Source of the DNA: an uncultured Carboxylicivirga sp.
GTDB lineage: Bacteria > Bacteroidota > Bacteroidia > Bacteroidales > Marinilabiliaceae
Direction: 5' to 3'
Assembly: GCF_963674565.1 (NCBI RefSeq)
Contig: NZ_OY771430.1
Span: forward strand, 3,348,001-3,412,000
DNA: 64,000 nt
Shown: in pieces, positions 20,706 through 28,321 of the stretch
Layout: each line of letters begins with the position of its first letter
How positions within the stretch are numbered: the stretch's first letter is position 1
Made by a program: the position numbers and the translations under genes
Notes under the pieces: generated by a model
Seen by the model: the letters and a program-made list of their open reading frames with translations, nothing else
Databases searched by the model: none
What the model was told of the DNA's origin: nothing

Positions 20706-21929
20706 ATGCAATATACGCTTCAGTTTGAGAAAAAAACAGACAGTGTACAAATACAACTGCCTGCTTCTAAAAGCATAAGCAACCGATTATTATTATTAAA
20801 CGCATTAAGCTACAGTCCTTTCGAAATCAAAAATCTATCCGATAGCGATGACACAAAGGTGATGCTAAACGTGTTAAATTCTGATACTTCAACTTTTGAT
20901 GTGGGTGCTGCCGGAACATCGATGCGTTTTCTTACTGCATTTTTATCAAAAATTGTTGGCGAGTGGACCATTACAGGCTCTTCACGCATGAAACAACGCC
21001 CGATTCAAATTTTGGTTGATGCTTTAACACAACTGGGAGCAAGAATTGAATACATCGAAAACGAAGGTTTTCCTCCCTTAAAAATATTTGGTTGCGCTTT
21101 AAAAGGTGGTGAACTCGAATTACCAGGTGATATCAGCAGTCAATATATTTCAGCATTGATAATGATAGCTCCAACTATAGAGAATGGATTAACATTAAAA
21201 CTGACTGGAGATATTATTTCAAGGCCTTACCTGAATATGACATTGGCTTTAATGAAAGAATTTGGTGTTACAGGTACCTGGAAAGGTAATTCAATCATCA
21301 TTCCGGAAGCCAGTTATAAACCTGTTCAAACAAGTGTTGAATCGGACTGGAGTGCTGCCAGCTACTGGTACGAAATTGCTGCTATAAATCCTGAATTGAG
21401 TGTCACGTTAAAAGGATTAAAGCGATACAGTCTGCAGGGAGATTCGAATGTTCAGAAAATATATAAAGAGCTGGGTATTGAAACCAAATTCTCTCAAAAA
21501 GGAGTAAATCTGGTTAATACTGGTAAAAAGTGCAGAAAACTAAATTACGACTTTATTAATGAACCTGATCTGGCACAAACCGTTGCTGTAACCTGCTGTC
21601 TGATGAATGTTCCTTTCCATTTTACAGGACTGCAAACGTTAAAGATTAAAGAAACTGACCGTATCTCAGCACTTATCAACGAATTAGGCAAAATGGGTTA
21701 TCAACTGGAATCAAATCAAAAAGACAACCTGATTTGGAACGGAGATATAAAAGAAGTAAGTGGAACCATTGAAATCGACACTTATAAAGATCATCGTATG
21801 GCAATGGCCTTTGCACCAGCTTCATTTACTGGTGTACAAATATCTGTAAATGATCCGATGGTGGTTACCAAATCTTATCCTCATTACTGGGAGGATTTAA
21901 AATTGGTTGGAATTAACTCTGTTGAATAA
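20706..21929 (+). CDS. aroA: 3-phosphoshikimate 1-carboxyvinyltransferase (EPSP synthase)
   Basis: 407 residues. Transfers the enolpyruvyl group of PEP to shikimate-3-phosphate, the sixth shikimate step. Motifs: LPASKSISNRLLLLNAL (residues 18-34, Lys22 being the substrate-binding lysine), GAAGTSMRFLTAF (68-80), SRMKQRP, SDWSAASYWYEIAA, KETDRISAL with the catalytic Asp/Glu region, and YKDHRMAMAFAPAS. It is somewhat shorter than the ~430-residue enterobacterial enzymes, as usual in Bacteroidota. Translated directly after aroB and followed by a strong terminator. Confidence 0.97.
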   Translation: MQYTLQFEKKTDSVQIQLPASKSISNRLLLLNALSYSPFEIKNLSDSDDTKVMLNVLNSDTSTFDVGAAGTSMRFLTAFLSKIVGEWTITGSSRMKQRPIQILVDALTQLGARIEYIENEGFPPLKIFGCALKGGELELPGDISSQYISALIMIAPTIENGLTLKLTGDIISRPYLNMTLALMKEFGVTGTWKGNSIIIPEASYKPVQTSVESDWSAASYWYEIAAINPELSVTLKGLKRYSLQGDSNVQKIYKELGIETKFSQKGVNLVNTGKKCRKLNYDFINEPDLAQTVAVTCCLMNVPFHFTGLQTLKIKETDRISALINELGKMGYQLESNQKDNLIWNGDIKEVSGTIEIDTYKDHRMAMAFAPASFTGVQISVNDPMVVTKSYPHYWEDLKLVGINSVE

Positions 21930-21952
21930 AATATATTAAAAAAATTAAAACA

Positions 21953-22003
21953 GGATCGCATCTTAAATGAATTTTTCAAATAGGATGCGATCCCGTTTTT
22001 TTT
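21953..22003 (+). terminator. Rho-independent terminator after aroA
   Basis: GGATCGCATC (21953-21962) pairs perfectly with GATGCGATCC (21984-21993), followed by CG and eight T residues (21996-22003). It ends the aroB-aroA operon and separates it from the converging VWA gene. Confidence 0.9.
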
Positions 22004-22017
22004 AGATTATCCAAAAA

Positions 22018-23898
22018 TTATTCCTCAAAAGCCACCTGTTTACTTAATGAATCAGCCGTTTTAATTAGTCGTACCATCTCAGCTTTAAAACCATCTACAT
22101 CTTCACCACGGGCCTCTTTAGCAATATCTTGTATTGAATCATAATTCATCTCTCCTAAATATTTAGAGTCACTAAGCTTCATTCCAAAAGCAGCAACTGA
22201 TGCAGCAAATCGAAAATCATCACTGGCTTTTCTGAATTCATCAACTGTTCCTTTTACAGCATATTCCATTAAGGTACTTTTGTTTTCATCTGGTTTTTTA
22301 TACCTCAGTTTCAATGTCAGCCACTCATCGCTTGTATCATTAGTTCGATGAACCAACTTTTTCTGATATTTTAAATTATCCACCGTTTTAATCCACTCTT
22401 CAGCATCCTTAGCTCCCTGAGGAATAATTTCATACAGTGCGGTTACTGTATGGCCAGCTCCAATCTCTCCGGCATCTTTGGTATCATCATTAAAATCTTC
22501 TTTATTTAATAAACGGTTTTCGTAACCAATCAGGCGATAAGCCAGCACTTTTTGAGGATTAAACTCAATCTGAAATTTAACATCCTTGGCAATGGTAAAA
22601 AGTGTTCCGCCAAATTCACTCACCAAAGTCTTCTGCGCTTCCTGCAGATTATCGATATAGGCATAATTACCATTGCCTTTATCAGCAATAATCTCCATCC
22701 TATCATCCTTATAATTACCCATGCCAAAACCCAGCACTGTCATGAATATGCCATCCTCTTTTTCCTGCGACACCAATTCTTCCATTGACGCATTAGAACT
22801 TGATCCCACATTAAAATCACCGTCAGTGGCCAGAATAATTCTGTTATTACCATCTTTTATCAAATGTTCTTTAGCTGTTTGATAAGCCAGCATCAATCCT
22901 GCTCCTCCTGCGGTTGAACCTCCGGCCTGCAATCGATCCAATGCATCCAGTATGGCCTTTTTATTCTTGCCTGAAGTTGGCTCCAACACTAATCCTGCAG
23001 CTCCGGCATACACCACAATCGACACATAATCTTCATCCCTTAATTCATTAACCAGCAATCGGAATGATGACTTTAACAAGGGCAATTTATTACTGGAATT
23101 CATTGAACCCGAAACATCAATCAGAAATACCAGATTAGATGCAGGTAAATTCTCTTTGTCAATCTCCATCCCTTTCAAACCAACCTTTAAAAGATAATGA
23201 TCATTATTCCAGGGACAAACAGCCATTTCAGAACCAACAGAGAAAGGGTGTTCATCATCAGGCAATTCGTAATCATAATCAAAGTAATTTATCATCTCTT
23301 CAACTCTAACAGATCCTTCAGGAGGCAGCTGCCCCTGATTCAAGAATCGACGAATATTGGTATAACTGGCCCGGTCAACATCAACTGAAAAAGTAGAAAG
23401 CGGCTCATCGGTTACCTGTTTATAGCCATTTTCACTTACGGAAGCATAACTTTCTGTATTAAACTCTTTGTCATATGCATTATGGTTAGCATAACCACGA
23501 ATCCAACCTCCTGAAGTGTTGCCTTTTAAACTATTTGAAATTGCTCCTGTTATGGAACGCTTTTGCCGTGCACCATACCCAACAACCACACATTCTTCAA
23601 CAGCCACCAGATTATTCTTCATCACCACATTGATAACCTTTTTGCCTTTCACTGCAATTTGTTCTTCTTTCATACCAACAAAAGAAAAGACGAGTACATC
23701 TGAATCTGAATTAACAGTGATCTTATAATCACCATATGCATCTGTTATGACTCCTGTTTGTGTACCTTTTATTAACACACTCACGCCAGGTATTTCTGCT
23801 CCTGTTTCATCCGTTACCTTACCTGTAATTACTTGTTGAGCTATTAACTGAAAACTCATCAAAGTAAATATCATTGATAATAAAGCTATTCGTTTCAT
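22018..23898 (-). CDS. VWA-domain protein with carboxypeptidase-like N-terminus
   Basis: 626 residues. Signal peptide (1-20, cut near LIA-QQ). A carboxypeptidase-regulatory-like beta-sandwich spans about 22-95 (VITGKVTDETGAEIPGVSV). Then comes the motif VVVGYGARQKRSITGAIS, otherwise typical of the plug region of SusC-type TonB-dependent transporters. A vWF_A N-terminal region (about 150-230) precedes a VWA domain with an intact metal-binding site DVSGSMNSSN (261-270). The C-terminal ~180 residues resemble DUF3520, as in E. coli YfbK. It should be exported and mediate metal-dependent protein contacts. Divergent from an ECF sigma factor 109 bases away, which may control it. Its ligand is unknown. 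Confidence 0.88.
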   Translation of the reverse strand: MKRIALLSMIFTLMSFQLIAQQVITGKVTDETGAEIPGVSVLIKGTQTGVITDAYGDYKITVNSDSDVLVFSFVGMKEEQIAVKGKKVINVVMKNNLVAVEECVVVGYGARQKRSITGAISNSLKGNTSGGWIRGYANHNAYDKEFNTESYASVSENGYKQVTDEPLSTFSVDVDRASYTNIRRFLNQGQLPPEGSVRVEEMINYFDYDYELPDDEHPFSVGSEMAVCPWNNDHYLLKVGLKGMEIDKENLPASNLVFLIDVSGSMNSSNKLPLLKSSFRLLVNELRDEDYVSIVVYAGAAGLVLEPTSGKNKKAILDALDRLQAGGSTAGGAGLMLAYQTAKEHLIKDGNNRIILATDGDFNVGSSSNASMEELVSQEKEDGIFMTVLGFGMGNYKDDRMEIIADKGNGNYAYIDNLQEAQKTLVSEFGGTLFTIAKDVKFQIEFNPQKVLAYRLIGYENRLLNKEDFNDDTKDAGEIGAGHTVTALYEIIPQGAKDAEEWIKTVDNLKYQKKLVHRTNDTSDEWLTLKLRYKKPDENKSTLMEYAVKGTVDEFRKASDDFRFAASVAAFGMKLSDSKYLGEMNYDSIQDIAKEARGEDVDGFKAEMVRLIKTADSLSKQVAFEE

Positions 23899-24007
23899 AG
23901 TATTTATGTTTTATGGTTCTACATTCTGACAATAGGATGCAGCCCATATATTTATTCCATAAAAAATTTTGATATTTTTTCTACTTTTAGAGCATTCTTA
24001 TAGATCT

Positions 24008-24589
24008 ATGATTCAAAATTTCTTCAAAATCAAACCATTAAGCGATGATCTTTTACTCAAGAAATTTCAAGAGACACAAAATCTTGATTTTCTGGGGCAA
24101 CTTTATGAAAGGTACATGCACCTGGTTTATGGGGTATGTTTGAAATATTTGAAGAATAAAGAAGAGGCCCAGGATGCTGTTATGGGTATTTTTGAAAAAC
24201 TCAACAAAGAAATACCCGGAAAGGAGATCAATGACTTTAAGCCCTGGCTGTATGTTGTAGCAAAGAATTATTGCCTGATGCAACTGAGAAAAGAACAAAG
24301 CCTTAAAAAGAATTCATCTGAATATGAAAAAAGTGAACTCCTTTTTATGGAAACAGAAGAACCTTTGCATCATACTAATAACTGGGAGCCGGATGCAATG
24401 GATGCCCGACTTAAAGAGTGCCTTGAAAAATTAAAAGACAGACAGAGAAGTTGCATTGAATTATTTTATTTTAATGAACTTTGTTATAAGGAAATAAGTG
24501 AAAAACTAACACTTGACGTTAAGAAAGTAAAGAGTTATATACAGAATGGGAAACGTAATTTAAAGAATTGCATTGAATCAAAAGCATGA
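24008..24589 (+). CDS. ECF-type RNA polymerase sigma factor
   Basis: 193 residues from the ATG at 24008. Region 2 is visible as QLYERYMHLVYGVCLKYLKNKEEAQDAVMGIFEKL, and region 4 as CLEKLKDRQRSCIELFYFNELCYKEISEKL followed by a recognition-helix-like segment. An in-frame ATG at 23969 would add 13 residues (MIFFLLLEHSYRS); I prefer 24008 because the family starts directly with the 'KPLSDDLLLKKFQET' segment. The stop overlaps the start of the next gene (ATGA), indicating translational coupling with its likely membrane-bound anti-sigma partner. Confidence 0.9.
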   Translation: MIQNFFKIKPLSDDLLLKKFQETQNLDFLGQLYERYMHLVYGVCLKYLKNKEEAQDAVMGIFEKLNKEIPGKEINDFKPWLYVVAKNYCLMQLRKEQSLKKNSSEYEKSELLFMETEEPLHHTNNWEPDAMDARLKECLEKLKDRQRSCIELFYFNELCYKEISEKLTLDVKKVKSYIQNGKRNLKNCIESKA

Positions 24590-25917
24590 ACAAGTTAAAC
24601 GGTCATAACAAGATAACTGGTTTGTCATCATTCTTCCAATATTTGAAAGGAAAAATGAATGCCCGTGACGAACATGCATTTGAACGCCATATATTAAATG
24701 ATCCATTTGAATCTGATGCTCTGGATGGCTTTAAAAACTTTGAAGAAGAAGATCTGTCTAAAGATTTAGTTTTTCTAAAATCTAAAATCCAGAAAGATAA
24801 AGATGGTACTGTCAGGATTATCAATCGAAAGTCAGTTGCTATTGCTGCTTCTGTTATTGTTATACTTGGACTTCTTTCTGTTTTACTATTGTTACAACCC
24901 GAACAACCTCAATTGGTTTCGCAAAAAATTGAACCCGTTATTCAACAAGAAAAATCATCGCCTGAAAAAGAAGACCAATTGGATCAGCCAAATTCTGAAG
25001 TTCTGCAAGAAGAGGATAGAATTGTGGTTAAACCAGAAGATAAAGTACTTGCTGATAAGGTAACGCTTGCTGATGCAGAACTTGAACTGGCAGACGAAAG
25101 CGAATCGATTGAGAAGCTTCCAAGTGTTCAAGCGTCTAAAAGTAAGGTTCGATTGGCATCTTCCAAAAAAGTTGAAATCAATTCTTTCAATGTTGAACCA
25201 CAATCTTTTATTGAATCAAATCAAAAAAGAACTGAATCTGACAGTGGCAACAACCATTTATATGGCACCTTAAAAGGAGAAGAATTTATAGGTGGCGGTA
25301 CTGGTCAAATTGATATGGTTTCCATCCAGGGTAAAGTAAAAGACAAATATCAACATCCGGTAGCCGGTGCCAATATCCAGGTCAAAGGTACTTCACATGC
25401 TACTTTATCAAATGCGGATGGTAGTTATCGATTAAAATTCCCGATTAACGATACAGCTCAACCCGTTACAGCTTCATTCATCGGTTATGTTCCAACTGAG
25501 ATCGCACAGAATAGCAACGACACCATTGATTTTACACTCAATGAAGAATTCTTTGCTCTTAGTGAAATTCAAACCATCAGTCCTAAAGAAGAAAAACCTG
25601 CACAAACGGAAGACTTTGTTACTGCCGAACCTGAAATTGGAATGGATGAATATCTGGATGAATTAGTAAAAGGAATGCGCTACCCTGCTGATGGTAGTGG
25701 CAAAAAAGAAACCGTTGTTGCCCTTGTAATTCTATCAGATGATGGAGATATCAAAGACATACATATAAAACGATCACCGGGACATTCATATTCCGTTGAG
25801 GCCATACGACTTATAAAGAATGGCCCATTATGGAAACCTGCCTATCAATTTGGAGTTCCTGTTCAGGACGAAGTAAAGGTGAAAATCCAGTTTATTCCAC
25901 CAACAGAAACTGAATAG
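24586..25917 (+). CDS. Putative anti-sigma membrane protein with carboxypeptidase-like and TonB-C-like domains
   Basis: 443 residues. The N-terminal ~80 residues are cytoplasmic and would contact the sigma factor; I see no zinc-binding HxxxCxxC motif. One transmembrane helix follows (VAIAASVIVILGLLSVLLLL, about 83-102), then a long acidic low-complexity linker. A carboxypeptidase-regulatory-like domain (SIQGKVKDKYQHPVAGANIQVKG) comes next, and a C-terminal domain (ETVVALVILSDDGDIKDIHI...) resembling the TonB C-terminus. The start overlaps the sigma gene by four bases. The anti-sigma role is inferred from position and topology; the two periplasmic domains could sense cell-surface events. Confidence 0.75.
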   Translation: MNKLNGHNKITGLSSFFQYLKGKMNARDEHAFERHILNDPFESDALDGFKNFEEEDLSKDLVFLKSKIQKDKDGTVRIINRKSVAIAASVIVILGLLSVLLLLQPEQPQLVSQKIEPVIQQEKSSPEKEDQLDQPNSEVLQEEDRIVVKPEDKVLADKVTLADAELELADESESIEKLPSVQASKSKVRLASSKKVEINSFNVEPQSFIESNQKRTESDSGNNHLYGTLKGEEFIGGGTGQIDMVSIQGKVKDKYQHPVAGANIQVKGTSHATLSNADGSYRLKFPINDTAQPVTASFIGYVPTEIAQNSNDTIDFTLNEEFFALSEIQTISPKEEKPAQTEDFVTAEPEIGMDEYLDELVKGMRYPADGSGKKETVVALVILSDDGDIKDIHIKRSPGHSYSVEAIRLIKNGPLWKPAYQFGVPVQDEVKVKIQFIPPTETE

Positions 25918-25966
25918 GTATAATCTTCTATTATCCCAAGTTGTTTTAATATTTCGCACAAGCCAT

Positions 25967-25974
25967 TATCTTTG
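25967..25974 (+). promoter_or_regulatory. Candidate -7 element for lipoprotein gene
   Basis: TATCTTTG fits TAnnTTTG and lies 19 bases before the start codon at 25994. A TTG at 25941-25943 could serve as the -33 element, but the spacing of 23 is longer than ideal. Confidence 0.4.
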
Positions 25975-25993
25975 AATAATTCAAACACCGATA

Positions 25994-26452
25994 ATGAGTG
26001 GAATTAATATAAAACAGCACTACCTGTACAAAGCTTTATTTATCTGGATTGTGTTTTCACAATGCAGTACCAGCGATCCGCTAATAACTTCAACTTTTTT
26101 ACTCGAAGACAAATGGTTATTAACTGAAGTTGTAGCACCAGCTTATCCGTTTCCACTTGATCAGGACACAAATGATATCAGTCTGTCTTTCCCTAAAACA
26201 GAAGAGTATGAATTATACTTATCTGAGAAAAGCTGTAGTGGCGAATATATTGCCAGCCAGGATGGGGAAATTGAATTCACCAGAACCAATTGTTCAACAG
26301 ACTGCTGTGTTTCAGAGTGGGATCATTATTTTTTAACCTTGTTGAACAAATCAACACAATTCAAGGCAACTGATGGAAAGTCACTTAAACTTATTATTAA
26401 TGAAGCCAATTATCTGATCTTTGATTTTCAGAACAAAACCTTAACCAACTAA
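25994..26452 (+). CDS. Small lipoprotein, META/HslJ-like
   Basis: 152 residues. A hydrophobic N-terminus ends in the lipobox FSQC, so the mature protein should be a lipoprotein starting at that cysteine. The rest (LLEDKWLLTEVVAP..., then alternating strands and LKLIINEANYLIFDFQ) resembles the small beta-rich META/HslJ-like or lipocalin-like lipoproteins common in this phylum. It contains several cysteines (KSCSG, TNCSTDCC) that could form disulfides in the periplasm. Encoded alone. Function unknown. Confidence 0.65.
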   Translation: MSGINIKQHYLYKALFIWIVFSQCSTSDPLITSTFLLEDKWLLTEVVAPAYPFPLDQDTNDISLSFPKTEEYELYLSEKSCSGEYIASQDGEIEFTRTNCSTDCCVSEWDHYFLTLLNKSTQFKATDGKSLKLIINEANYLIFDFQNKTLTN

Positions 26453-26552
26453 AAAATTTGATATCTACATTTTTTTATACGTGTAAACATTTTTTAATTT
26501 GTCATTAATTTGAAACTTTGAATTCTAATAAATTCATAAAAACCTAATAATA

Positions 26553-27161
26553 ATGAAAAAGCTAATTGTGATAGTAGCCTTAATAGGCATCGTTTTTACT
26601 ATGAACGCACAGGACAGAATTGCAGTTGGATTAAAAGCAGGATTTAACTCTACCAAAATAAAAATCTCAGACTTACCAAATACTGTTGAGATGAAAAACG
26701 CAGCGAAAAACGGTTTTTTGTTTGGTGCATATGGAAAAGTTAGATTAATTGGCTCTTTATCATTTCAACCTGAATTGTATTATGCAAAGAAGACATCTGA
26801 AATGACTGGATCTCTCGAAAGTAATACTTTTAGTAGTGATAATACTTTTCACACCTGGGACATTCCGTTATTAGCTAATCTTCAGCTATTAGATTTATCT
26901 GTTGTAAAAGTATATGGAGTTGCCGGACCGGTTGCTTCGTTTATTGCCAAATCTAAAACAGACATTCCAAATGATCTGGATGATTATAAAAAAGCAAATT
27001 GGACTTTCCAGGCTGGAGCTGGTGTTCAAATCTGGCGTTTAACTGCTGATGTACGCTATGAGTGGGGTTTATCTGATATTTCAGATTTAGCTAATTATAA
27101 TATCGGTCAAAAAACCGATGTATTAACATTCTCTGTTGGTTACAGATTATTCGGTTTATAA
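26553..27161 (+). CDS. Outer-membrane beta-barrel protein (PorT-like family)
   Basis: 202 residues. Signal peptide MKKLIVIVALIGIVFTMNAQ, then RIAVGLKAGFNSTKIKIS, SFQPELYYAKK, VYGVAGPVASFIAKSK and a C-terminal strand VLTFSVGYRLFGL ending in an aromatic plus leucine. This is the pattern of the small outer-membrane beta-barrel family 2 (PorT-like) of Bacteroidota. Such proteins are usually abundant structural or transport proteins of unknown ligand. Monocistronic, closed by a strong hairpin. Confidence 0.82.
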   Translation: MKKLIVIVALIGIVFTMNAQDRIAVGLKAGFNSTKIKISDLPNTVEMKNAAKNGFLFGAYGKVRLIGSLSFQPELYYAKKTSEMTGSLESNTFSSDNTFHTWDIPLLANLQLLDLSVVKVYGVAGPVASFIAKSKTDIPNDLDDYKKANWTFQAGAGVQIWRLTADVRYEWGLSDISDLANYNIGQKTDVLTFSVGYRLFGL

Positions 27162-27181
27162 AAATATTACCCAAATCTTAT

Positions 27182-27222
27182 ATGAAAGTGGCCGGTTTCC
27201 GATTGAAGCCGGCCACTTTCAT
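27182..27222 (+). terminator. Terminator hairpin after the barrel protein
   Basis: A perfect 14-bp stem (27182-27195 with 27209-27222; core AGTGGCCGG/CCGGCCACT) with a 13-base loop, followed by a short T-rich stretch. The long GC-rich stem and position 20 bases after the stop support a terminator. Confidence 0.8.
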
Positions 27223-27273
27223 TTTCTGTTGTAAAAGGAAAAGAGTAATTTAACCTTTCTAATAAATGAAGAC

Positions 27274-28305
27274 ATGAATACAATTTTAGTAACAGGAGGC
27301 ACTGGATATGTAGGATCCTGGATAGTAAAAGGACTGCTTGACAAGGCTTATACAGTCAGACTAACTGTTAGAGATAAAAACAACGAAGCCAAATACGAAA
27401 ATCTAAGACAGATAGCCCTTACAACCAAAGGCAAACTTGAAATTTGGGAAGCTGATCTACTGGAGGAAGGCTCCTTTGATGATGCTGCTTTGGGGTGCGA
27501 TGCAATTATCCATGTAGCTTCCCCGTTCACTTTACGATTTAAAGATGCTCAACGAGATTTGATTGATCCTGCCATTAAAGGTACACGCAATGTATTGTAT
27601 GCTGCCAGCAAATCAGGTACTGTAAAAAAGGTTGTACTTACATCCAGTGTAGCGGCTATACATGGCGACACCATCGATATGCAAGAGCAAGGTCTCGACG
27701 AATTTACTGAAGAACAATTTAATGGTTCCAGCTCGTTAACACACCAACCTTACTCCTTCTCTAAAGTCTCGGCAGAAAAAGAAGCCTGGAAGATTGCAGA
27801 AAGTCAGGATGAATGGAAATTGGTTGTCATCAACCCTTCCTTTGTTATGGGACCTTCATTAAGCAGTTTATCCGATTCAGAGAGTCTGAGTTTTATGAAA
27901 GATATTCTTTCCGGAAAATTTGCCATGGGGGCTCCGGCAATCATGTTTGGATTTGTTGATGTTCGTGATGTGGCCAAAGCACACATTCTTGCATTAGAGA
28001 ATAAAAAGAGTGAAGGTCGCCATTTGTTAGCCGAACGAACTATTGATGTTTTGGATTATATTAAGTTGATAGAAAAAGCTTTTCCGGGCAAATTTAAACT
28101 TCCAAAGAAACATGCGGCAAAGTTTTTGTTATTGATGACAGGTTGGATGTTTAAACTAAGTAGCAAATTTATCAAACGTAATGTTGGATTTCCGCTCAGT
28201 TTGAATACAACCAAAAGTCGTGAAGTATTAGGTTTGGAATACATTCCTTTGGAACAAACCGTTAAAGACATGGTGGAACAAATGCTTGACGATAAACTGA
28301 TTTAA
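27274..28305 (+). CDS. NAD(P)-dependent extended SDR, dihydroflavonol reductase-like
   Basis: 343 residues. The N-terminal Rossmann motif TGGTGYVGS (GxxGxxG) sits at residues 7-15. SSVAAIH is the catalytic serine region and YSFSKVSAEK carries the YxxxK catalytic pair. This pattern, with PFTLRF and VDVRDVAKAHILALEN, is typical of the dihydroflavonol-4-reductase/cinnamoyl-CoA-reductase-like epimerase group. In bacteria the natural substrates, probably small ketones or aldehydes, are mostly unknown. The next gene starts 17 bases later, but shares no obvious function. Confidence 0.9.
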   Translation: MNTILVTGGTGYVGSWIVKGLLDKAYTVRLTVRDKNNEAKYENLRQIALTTKGKLEIWEADLLEEGSFDDAALGCDAIIHVASPFTLRFKDAQRDLIDPAIKGTRNVLYAASKSGTVKKVVLTSSVAAIHGDTIDMQEQGLDEFTEEQFNGSSSLTHQPYSFSKVSAEKEAWKIAESQDEWKLVVINPSFVMGPSLSSLSDSESLSFMKDILSGKFAMGAPAIMFGFVDVRDVAKAHILALENKKSEGRHLLAERTIDVLDYIKLIEKAFPGKFKLPKKHAAKFLLLMTGWMFKLSSKFIKRNVGFPLSLNTTKSREVLGLEYIPLEQTVKDMVEQMLDDKLI

Positions 28306-28321
28306 TCTAAAAACAGTAGCT

